Part shown: positions 1 through 4,985 of the stretch, in pieces
Layout: each line of letters opens with the position of its first letter
Position numbering within the stretch: the stretch's first letter is position 1
Origin: Spirosoma fluviale
GTDB taxonomy: Bacteria; Bacteroidota; Bacteroidia; Cytophagales; Spirosomataceae
Direction: 5' to 3'
Length of the DNA: 8,314 bases
NCBI GenBank assembly: GCA_945906915.1
Contig: CAMDSI010000087.1
Span: 1-8,314, forward strand
Notes under the pieces: model-generated
What the model was told of the DNA's origin: nothing
Databases searched by the model: none
Seen by the model: the letters and a program-made list of their open reading frames with translations, nothing else
Position numbers and translations under genes: made by a program

Positions 1-397
1 TAAGCGTACCTATCAACTTTCGCTTGCTTGGTTTTCGACCAGAAATCCAGAAAAACAATACTAATAGCAAGGGGCCGAATGCCATGAAAACAGAGGATAA
101 ACCTGATGGAATGGTTTGGCCAGCTAAAGCCATAAATCCATTTCCCAAAGTAATAAGTAATACGCCAGCCATCAGATGAACTTTCCAATGCTGGGGAGTC
201 AATTTCTTCCAATGTCCACCCAAAATAGCCCAAAGTAGAAATAATCCACCAGCTACTAAATTACGAGAAAAGGATATGACTAGTGGTGGAACAAATTCTA
301 AAAGGATTCGTACACTCAGAAAGGTACTACCCCAAATAAGATACAGGCCTCCAAGTGCTAAAATAGTTGCCAACGATATAGCGTTCTTTTTTAACAT
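1..397 (-). CDS. EamA/DMT-family transporter, N-terminal part (runs off window)
   Basis: Only the first 132 codons are in the window, starting from the ATG at 395-397; the 3' end lies beyond position 1. The translation is strongly hydrophobic. Membrane segments are likely around residues 7-22, 34-58, 74-92 and 97-118. It has the drug/metabolite-transporter signature near the first helix (LIWGSTFLSVR, residues 20-30), a PP and an Arg at the second helix (ISFSRN, 41-46), and the basic turn RKPSKRK (121-127) after the fourth helix. EamA proteins are inner-membrane exporters with ten helices in two repeats; the substrate cannot be read from this part. The start lies one base after the trmD stop codon, so the gene is probably co-transcribed and translationally coupled with rimM-trmD. 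Family assignment is firm; function is open. Confidence 0.88.
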   Translation of the reverse strand, partial: MLKKNAISLATILALGGLYLIWGSTFLSVRILLEFVPPLVISFSRNLVAGGLFLLWAILGGHWKKLTPQHWKVHLMAGVLLITLGNGFMALAGQTIPSGLSSVFMAFGPLLLVLFFWISGRKPSKRKLIGTL

Positions 398-398
398 C

Positions 399-1076
399 TT
401 AGTCCAATAAATCGGGTCTTCTAGCCTGCGTACGCATTACAGCTTGCTCATGCCGCCAGTCTTCAATCTTTTTTTCATGCCCAGATAATAAAACTTCTGG
501 CACATCCATCCCTTCAAAACTAGCAGGACGCGTATAAACTGGAGGAGCTAATAATCCATCTTGAAATGAATCTGTTAATGCGGAACTTTCGTCACCAATA
601 GCACCAGGGATTAATCGAATAATCGAATCGGCTGTAACAGCAGCAGCTAATTCGCCACCAGATAACACATAGTCGCCAATGGAAATCTCTTTCGTCACAT
701 ACTTTTCGCGTATACGTTCATCGATTCCTTTATAATGACCACAAATAAATAAGAGGTTTTCTCCTAGACTTAATTGATTCACTAAGCCTTGTTTTAAAAC
801 GATTCCATCTGGACTAAAATAGATGATTTCAGTATAGTCGCGCTCCGCTTTTAAAAATTCAATACATTTAGCCAAAGGCTCTACCGCCATCACCATCCCC
901 GCTCCTCCACCAAATGGGTAATCATCTATTTGCTTATGCTTCTTTTCAGAAAAATCATGTAAATCATGAAATACCACCTCGACTAATCCCGATTTTGCCG
1001 CACGTGCGCAAATAGAATGCTCAAAAAAGCTATTCATTAAAGCCGGAACTACCGAAATAATATCAATCCGCATCAT
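399..1076 (-). CDS. trmD: tRNA (guanine37-N1)-methyltransferase TrmD
   Basis: TrmD transfers a methyl group from S-adenosylmethionine to N1 of G37, next to the anticodon, in tRNAs with G36, which prevents +1 frameshifting. The 225-residue length is normal for the family. The SPOUT trefoil-knot motifs are intact: YPFGGGAGMV (53-62), ICGHYKGIDER (111-121) and EISIGDYVLSGGE (130-142). R154 and D169 (in LTDSFQDG) fall where the catalytic Arg and Asp of E. coli TrmD lie, and YTRP (181-184) follows. The C-terminus ends in the usual RRPDLLD. The gene starts with two adjacent ATGs (1074-1076 and 1071-1073), both inside the end of rimM, giving a 14- or 11-nt overlap that suggests translational coupling. 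Which ATG is used cannot be decided here. Confidence 0.98.
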   Translation of the reverse strand: MMRIDIISVVPALMNSFFEHSICARAAKSGLVEVVFHDLHDFSEKKHKQIDDYPFGGGAGMVMAVEPLAKCIEFLKAERDYTEIIYFSPDGIVLKQGLVNQLSLGENLLFICGHYKGIDERIREKYVTKEISIGDYVLSGGELAAAVTADSIIRLIPGAIGDESSALTDSFQDGLLAPPVYTRPASFEGMDVPEVLLSGHEKKIEDWRHEQAVMRTQARRPDLLD

Positions 1077-1599
1077 TTTCTGTATATACTTCTAATAATC
1101 CATCTGGCAAAATACTATGAACTACTTGATTCTTCTTATCCACCTTAGGGATAATCGCATCGATTAAAGGAATCAATACTTCATGATTTTGATAAATCAT
1201 CACCACTACATCCTGAGCACCCGTACTATAAATCTCTTTTACGGTACCTAAAGTACCTAAATTAGCATCGATTACCTGGTAACCTACCACTTCATGGTAA
1301 AAATATTGATCGTCTTGTAAGGTAGGTAAAGCAGATACAGGTAAAAATACCTTTAAACCAACAAAGTCCTTTGTGGCGTCTAAGCTATTTACTCCTTCCA
1401 GGGTAATTAAGTTTAAATTATCACGAATCTGGATATCTTCCACAAAATAAGGAACCATTTCATTGCCCTGCTGTAAGAATATAGCATCTAAATCTTCGTA
1501 ATCATACGGATCATCTACATCCAAATAAAGATGGAAAGCCCCCTTTAATCCATGTGGTTTAGAAAGGGTGCCTAACTCGAAATATTCTGTCTTTGCCAT
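1063..1599 (-). CDS. rimM: Ribosome maturation factor RimM
   Basis: RimM binds the 30S head, through ribosomal protein S19, and assists late maturation of the 16S 3' domain. At 178 residues it has the normal length and two-domain layout. The N-terminal RimM barrel begins with LGTLSKPHGLKG (9-20) and includes an LITLEGVNSLDAT stretch (64-76). The PRC-barrel domain begins at YFYHEVVGYQV (99-109), continues through IPLIDAIIPKVDKK (143-156), and closes with LPDGLLEVY (164-172). The ATG at 1597-1599 is the only sensible start. It lies six bases after the T-tract of an intrinsic terminator and has no Shine-Dalgarno sequence. The stop codon lies inside trmD. No convincing promoter is visible between rpsP and rimM, so expression probably depends on readthrough from rpsP. 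Confidence 0.97.
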   Translation of the reverse strand: MAKTEYFELGTLSKPHGLKGAFHLYLDVDDPYDYEDLDAIFLQQGNEMVPYFVEDIQIRDNLNLITLEGVNSLDATKDFVGLKVFLPVSALPTLQDDQYFYHEVVGYQVIDANLGTLGTVKEIYSTGAQDVVVMIYQNHEVLIPLIDAIIPKVDKKNQVVHSILPDGLLEVYTENDAD

Positions 1600-1605
1600 A
1601 GGTAC

Positions 1606-1648
1606 AAAAAAAAATCATACAAACTTGATAACAAATTTGTATGATTTT
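1606..1648 (-). terminator. Intrinsic terminator between rpsP and rimM
   Basis: A perfect 13-bp inverted repeat (arms 1611-1623 and 1636-1648, AAAATCATACAAA with its complement) encloses a 12-nt loop. On the minus strand it runs into nine consecutive T (1606-1614, partly inside the arm). It starts 15 bases after the rpsP stop codon and its T-tract ends six bases before the rimM ATG. On the plus strand the T-run is only four bases, so the element should act mainly on rpsP transcripts. It probably lets S16 be made in excess over RimM and TrmD, with the latter two fed by readthrough. Confidence 0.85.
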
Positions 1649-1663
1649 AATTAAATCTAAAAA

Positions 1664-2452
1664 TTATTCTGCTGCTGGAGCTTCTTCTGTTGCTTCTTCA
1701 GCTGCTTCTTCCGCTACTGGAGCTTCTTCAGCTTCTGCTTCTGGAGCCTCTTCAACTGCTGCTTCCGCTACTGGAGCTTCTTCAGCTGCTGCTTCTGCTT
1801 CTGGAGCTTCTTCAACTGCTACTTCCGCTTCTGGAGCTTCTTCAACTGCTTCTTCTGCTATTGGAGCTTCTTCAACTGCTTCTTCTGCTACAGGAGAAGC
1901 CTCAGCTACTACTTCGTCAATTTCTACACCTGTTGCTTCTTCCTCCGCTTCGTTAATAGCTTCTACTACGCTAGCAACTAATGCTTCTTCAGCTACTTTG
2001 TTTTTCGCAGCAATATTGTCTGCACGCGTATTAGATACTTTAGCCTCAGCTTCTAAACGAGCCGCTTTAGACTTCGCCTTAGACTGTTGTAAAGTAGATG
2101 ACTTCGTTTGAATCTTCACTTCTTTCTCTGCTTTCCAAGCTTCGAACTTCGCATCTGCTTGTTCTTGCGTGATAGCTCCTTTATTCACACCTACTTGTAA
2201 GTGTTTCGCATACATGATTCCTTTATAAGAAAGGATTGCACGAACAGTGTCAGTAGGCTGAGCACCCTTCAATACCCATTGGATTGCTTGTTTCTCGTTT
2301 AAAACGACAGTTGCTGGGTTGGTGTTAGGATTGTATGTTCCGATTTTTTCTACAAAACGTCCGTCACGTGGTGCACGAGCATCCGCAACTACAACATCGA
2401 ACATGGCTAACTTTTTGCGTCCGCGACGCGCTAATCTGATTTTAACAGCCAT
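1664..2452 (-). CDS. rpsP: 30S ribosomal protein S16 with long acidic repeat tail
   Basis: S16 is an early-binding protein of the 30S body that contacts the 16S 5' and central domains. The first 80 or so residues are the S16 core, with MAVKIRLARRGRKK at the start, VVADARAPRDGRFVEKIG (21-38) and TYNPN (39-43). Typical bacterial S16 has about 80-90 residues; this one has 262. Residues 81-150 form a Lys/Ala/Glu-rich, probably helical linker. From 188 to 237 there are five 10-residue repeats on the pattern (V/I/E)AE(E/A/V)A(V/A)EEAP, followed by degenerate units to the end. C-terminal extensions on S16 are common in Bacteroidota, but this repeat block is striking. The ATG at 2450-2452 fits the conserved N-terminus. 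Expression is from a good promoter at 2503-2533. Confidence 0.97.
   Translation of the reverse strand: MAVKIRLARRGRKKLAMFDVVVADARAPRDGRFVEKIGTYNPNTNPATVVLNEKQAIQWVLKGAQPTDTVRAILSYKGIMYAKHLQVGVNKGAITQEQADAKFEAWKAEKEVKIQTKSSTLQQSKAKSKAARLEAEAKVSNTRADNIAAKNKVAEEALVASVVEAINEAEEEATGVEIDEVVAEASPVAEEAVEEAPIAEEAVEEAPEAEVAVEEAPEAEAAAEEAPVAEAAVEEAPEAEAEEAPVAEEAAEEATEEAPAAE
1667..1891 (-). repeat. 30-bp tandem repeats encoding the Glu/Ala/Pro tail of S16
   Basis: On the plus strand this reads as recurring CTGGAGCTTCTTCA-like units with a 30-bp period. There are five full in-frame units (1742-1891), then one shortened to 24 bp and further degenerate copies. Each unit encodes a decapeptide ending in EEAP. 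The units differ mostly by single bases and the frame is preserved throughout. Such an array is prone to gain or loss of units by replication slippage, so tail length may vary between strains. Confidence 0.9.
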
Positions 2453-2497
2453 TATACATGGGTTTATGAGGGATCTCGTCCCTCGGGTTTATAAATA
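2453..2497 (-). promoter_or_regulatory. Structured 5' leader of rpsP mRNA (candidate S16 autoregulatory leader)
   Basis: Between the predicted transcription start (about 2497) and the rpsP ATG lies a perfect 6-bp hairpin (2468-2484; GAGGGA, loop CGAGA, TCCCTC on the mRNA). It is flanked exactly on both sides by the same 8-mer, ATAAACCC on the mRNA (2485-2492 and 2460-2467). Directly after the second copy is an ATG (2457-2459) that opens a five-codon ORF, M-Y-N-G-C-stop, overlapping the rpsP start out of frame. Many ribosomal protein operons are controlled by the protein binding its own leader. A role of that kind here is inference from the compact arrangement. Confidence 0.45.
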
Positions 2498-2502
2498 GTC
2501 TG

Positions 2503-2533
2503 CAAAATTAAGCTTTTTTGCAGTCATATCAAA
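2503..2533 (-). promoter_or_regulatory. Bacteroidota-type promoter of rpsP
   Basis: On the minus strand a TTTG (2530-2533) is followed after 19 bases by TAATTTTG (2503-2510), a full match to the Bacteroidota -7 consensus TAnnTTTG with normal spacing. The start of transcription would be near 2497, about 45 bases before the rpsP ATG. The -33 element sits within the T-rich tail that follows the RNase P RNA gene. Confidence 0.75.
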
Positions 2534-2543
2534 AAAAGAAATA
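2531..2543 (-). terminator. T-rich tail after rnpB, probable termination site
   Basis: The mature 3' strand of RNase P helix P1 is followed on the minus strand by TATTTC and seven T. There is no separate hairpin, so if this ends the rnpB transcript the terminal RNA structure must serve as the stem. The same bases overlap the -33 element of the rpsP promoter. Confidence 0.35.
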
Positions 2544-2902
2544 GAGAAAATAAACCGATAAGCCGAATTCTGTCGATGGTTACCCACCGTCCTATCATTT
2601 ATCTTCGATAAACATCGCTGTTTATCTGTAGCAATCTACCCACTAGCATCGGACGAGCCACCCTTTTGCCTTGCGGCAGCTAGCCTATTTGATCTTGCAA
2701 CGCGTGAGGTTTACCTAAGCCTGTTTTGTCACCAAACCAGCGGTGGGCTCTTACCCCACCTTTTCACCCTTACCCCAAAAGGCGGTTATTTTCTGTGGCA
2801 CTTGCTGTAGAATCCGAAGACTCCCCTTCCAGTTAGGAAGCACACTGCTCTATGTTGTTCGGACTTTCCTCTTTAAAAAGCGATAGGATAGTCTATTTTC
2901 TC
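2544..2902 (-). ncRNA. rnpB: RNase P RNA (bacterial type A)
   Basis: This is the catalytic RNA that, with protein RnpA, removes 5' leaders from pre-tRNAs. On the minus strand the universally conserved blocks appear in order: GAGGAAAGTCCG (2860-2871), ACAGAAAATAACCGCC (2781-2796), GGGTGAAAAGG followed by GGTAAGAGCCCACC (2742-2755), and near the 3' end ACAGAATTCGGCTTA (2559-2573). Ends are placed from helix P1: 2894-2902 pairs perfectly with 2544-2552 over 9 bp. Type A helices are visible: P18 is a perfect 8-bp stem with a GCGA tetraloop (2607-2626), and a GCAA-capped hairpin that is probably P14 lies at 2668-2677. Compared with E. coli, P12 is essentially absent and P3 looks very short. Length is about 359 nt; ends are uncertain by a few bases. 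Confidence 0.97.
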
Positions 2903-2907
2903 CGAGA

Positions 2908-2940
2908 CAAAGGTAGGATTTTATTTGGCCAAAGACCAAC
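2908..2940 (-). promoter_or_regulatory. Bacteroidota-type promoter of rnpB
   Basis: TACCTTTG (2908-2915) on the minus strand matches the TAnnTTTG -7 consensus. It is followed after five bases by the predicted 5' end of RNase P RNA at 2902, which is the expected distance. A TTG (2937-2939) lies 21 bases upstream as a plausible -33 element. The upstream element falls inside the last codons of the preceding lipoprotein gene. Confidence 0.7.
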
Positions 2941-4177
2941 TCCCCTCAAAAGCCCCCTCTATTAAGACTGAGTTTTTATCAAAATACACCTTTTGAAAAT
3001 GAACGCGACCATTCTTAGCTAATGAAATTGAGCTAGGTAATCGCTTCAAAATTTGATTAGGCTGAAAACGAAAAATAGCCGCTTGAGCTTGAAGTTTATT
3101 TGCTATTTTACGTTTAAATAAGGAAGCAGGAAAAGATAATCCTTCCATTTGGGTATCCTTTAATTGAAAACCTAGCGAATTATCAGGATAAAGTACGAAA
3201 TCAAAATCAACCGCTAAGCGAGACGATTTACCCCGAAATTGATTTAATTGAAAACGTATACCCGTGGGTTGAAAAGTGAAATCACCTCTACCTTTCAGTT
3301 GAGGATTAGACTCCTTTAGCAATTCCATTAATTCTGGGCCAGATAATTGAAATTGAAAGGGCAAAATAGGCTTACCTACTGAAGGCAAATCTTTTACGGG
3401 AATAAATAAAGGCACTTTATTCATTTTACCCGCACTAACCTTGAAACCACCTGAATACTTTAATTGTCCTTTGATACTTGTTTGGTCAAATAATAAATCA
3501 CGCATATCTATAGCAGAGGCGGCATATGGTTCTATCTGATAACCATCGGAGGAATCAGTAAAAAAAGATTGAAACAAAAATGGCTTGGTAACGGTAGATC
3601 TAATTTTAGCATTTAACTGATTCTGCATTTGGGATACAATGACATCCTTTTTTTGATTTAACAATTGATCTACCACCGGGCTTACATTAACAGGAAATCC
3701 CATCACCTTCACCGATGGCTTCTGAATCCATTGGTAATCATAAGCAAGCTCTTTAATTTGCAAGGAACTTATGCTAGCTAAATTCCATTTTAATTGGATC
3801 TTCATCGCTAAGTCCCCAGTGACAGTTCCAGCAGAAATACCTGCAATAGCTGGTTTTGCCTGTAGGCGGACGGGTAGAGATAAATTGATTTGGTCCCTTG
3901 TAAGCGTTTGCAACGAAATAGGTGCGAGTAATCTAATGTCTAAGGGAAAATCTAATACAGACGACGCATCATCATTTTGATACAAAACAGATCCAGCCTT
4001 CAGTTGACTTAAAGCAAAGAGACTATCAAAAGATAAAGAAAAATCAATGGTGGTTAATCCAGGCTTTAAAGTAGGAAAACGATCCACATAGACCGATTTT
4101 TCGCTAATCACAATGGGAGCAATTGTTTTAGAACAAGAGACGAATAAAACAGTCAGAAATAAAAGTATACTTCTCAT
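2921..4177 (-). CDS. DUF4403-like lipoprotein of unknown function
   Basis: This 418-residue protein starts with a short but complete lipoprotein signal peptide (MRSILLFLTVLFVSC), with the presumed lipidated Cys at residue 15. The lipobox is slightly unusual, with Phe at -3. The rest is soluble and beta-rich, with repeated alternating hydrophobic stretches. Overall layout resembles the DUF4403 family of Bacteroidota and Proteobacteria: VSEKSVYVD-like start, a pair of domain halves, and a conserved-looking LKYSGGFKV segment around 239-247. That assignment is from memory of the family and is moderate. Location should be periplasmic or on the outer membrane; no acidic surface-export signal follows the Cys. 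The ATG abuts the T-tract of the fabG terminator with no space, and no obvious promoter was found. No enzymatic motif is recognisable. Confidence 0.7.
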   Translation of the reverse strand: MRSILLFLTVLFVSCSKTIAPIVISEKSVYVDRFPTLKPGLTTIDFSLSFDSLFALSQLKAGSVLYQNDDASSVLDFPLDIRLLAPISLQTLTRDQINLSLPVRLQAKPAIAGISAGTVTGDLAMKIQLKWNLASISSLQIKELAYDYQWIQKPSVKVMGFPVNVSPVVDQLLNQKKDVIVSQMQNQLNAKIRSTVTKPFLFQSFFTDSSDGYQIEPYAASAIDMRDLLFDQTSIKGQLKYSGGFKVSAGKMNKVPLFIPVKDLPSVGKPILPFQFQLSGPELMELLKESNPQLKGRGDFTFQPTGIRFQLNQFRGKSSRLAVDFDFVLYPDNSLGFQLKDTQMEGLSFPASLFKRKIANKLQAQAAIFRFQPNQILKRLPSSISLAKNGRVHFQKVYFDKNSVLIEGAFEGSWSLAK

Positions 4178-4218
4178 AAAAAAATAGACCTCAATCTTAC
4201 ACGTAAAGACTGAGGCCT
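4178..4218 (-). terminator. Intrinsic terminator after fabG
   Basis: On the minus strand AGGCCTCAGTCTT (4206-4218) pairs with AAGATTGAGGTCT (4186-4198) over 13 bp, including two G-T wobbles, around a 7-base loop. This is followed by A and seven T (4178-4184). It lies 19 bases after the fabG stop codon. The T-tract ends at the base before the ATG of the downstream lipoprotein gene. In the plus direction no T-run follows, so it is unidirectional. Confidence 0.9.
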
Positions 4219-4237
4219 AATTATATTATACAAATGA

Positions 4238-4984
4238 CTAAGTTAATAAACCACCGTTAACGGAGATAACTTGACCAGTGACATAAGAACTCATATCAGA
4301 GCCTAAAAACAAGCATACATCCGCTACTTCTGTCGCCTGACCACCTCTTTTCATTGGAATAGCTTTCGTCCATTCTTCAATAGCAGCTTCATTTAATTCC
4401 TCTGTCATCTCTGTCTCAATAAAACCGGGAGCGATGGCATTACAACGAATATTACGAGAGCCTAACTCCAATGCGATTGATTTAGTAAAACCAATAATAC
4501 CTGCTTTCGAAGCTGCATAATTTGATTGCCCTGCATTTCCTTTAATTCCTACGATAGAGGTCATATTGATGATAGAGCCCGATCTTGCTTTCATCATCGG
4601 CTTAGTAACCGCTTTCGTTAAATTGAAAATAGACTTCAAATTCACACGAATAACTTCATCCCATTGCTCCTCTGACATGCGCATTAATAGACCATCACGC
4701 GTAATTCCGGCATTATTTATTAATATATCAACAGCACCAAAATCAGCTAAAACATCCTCTACTAATTTCTCCGATTCGGAATAGGACGACGCATCTGAAC
4801 GATAACCCTTAGCGACTACGCCAAAAGCAGCTAATTCTTTTTCTAATGCTTGACCCTTTTCAACAGATGACAAATAAGTAAATGCAACGTTTGCGCCAGC
4901 TTTGGCAAAAGTAGCCGCAATAGCCCTACCGATACCGCGAGAGGCACCCGTCACTAAAACGACTTTATTTTGTACTAATGACAT
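4238..4984 (-). CDS. fabG: 3-oxoacyl-[acyl-carrier-protein] reductase FabG
   Basis: FabG reduces 3-oxoacyl-ACP to 3-hydroxyacyl-ACP with NADPH in the cytosolic type II fatty acid synthesis cycle. The protein has 248 residues, close to E. coli FabG (244). It is a classical short-chain dehydrogenase: the cofactor loop TGASRGIG (12-19), NNAG (90-93), and the catalytic tetrad N115, S143, Y156 and K160 (in YAASK). PGFIETEMT (186-194) and the C-terminal SYVTGQVISVNGG (233-245) are typical of FabG rather than other SDRs. There is one base between the clpC stop and the fabG ATG, and the end of clpC supplies A-rich DNA upstream of the start, so the two are likely co-transcribed. SDR subfamilies can be confused, but the match to FabG is close throughout. 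Confidence 0.94.
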   Translation of the reverse strand: MSLVQNKVVLVTGASRGIGRAIAATFAKAGANVAFTYLSSVEKGQALEKELAAFGVVAKGYRSDASSYSESEKLVEDVLADFGAVDILINNAGITRDGLLMRMSEEQWDEVIRVNLKSIFNLTKAVTKPMMKARSGSIINMTSIVGIKGNAGQSNYAASKAGIIGFTKSIALELGSRNIRCNAIAPGFIETEMTEELNEAAIEEWTKAIPMKRGGQATEVADVCLFLGSDMSSYVTGQVISVNGGLLT

Positions 4985-4985
4985 A

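Noticed and set aside
1742..1891. CRISPR-like array
   Set aside because: The 30-bp units are contiguous, with no unique spacers, and keep the rpsP reading frame; they are coding repeats.
1641..2111. Plus-strand ORF of 156 codons rich in Ala/Ser/Gly, and a Leu-rich one inside it
   Set aside because: Both are antisense readings of the S16 repeat region. Their low-complexity composition follows directly from the 30-bp repeat, and rpsP is certain on the other strand.
3771..3980. Plus-strand ORF of 69 codons
   Set aside because: It is antisense to the lipoprotein gene, with no start context or family resemblance.
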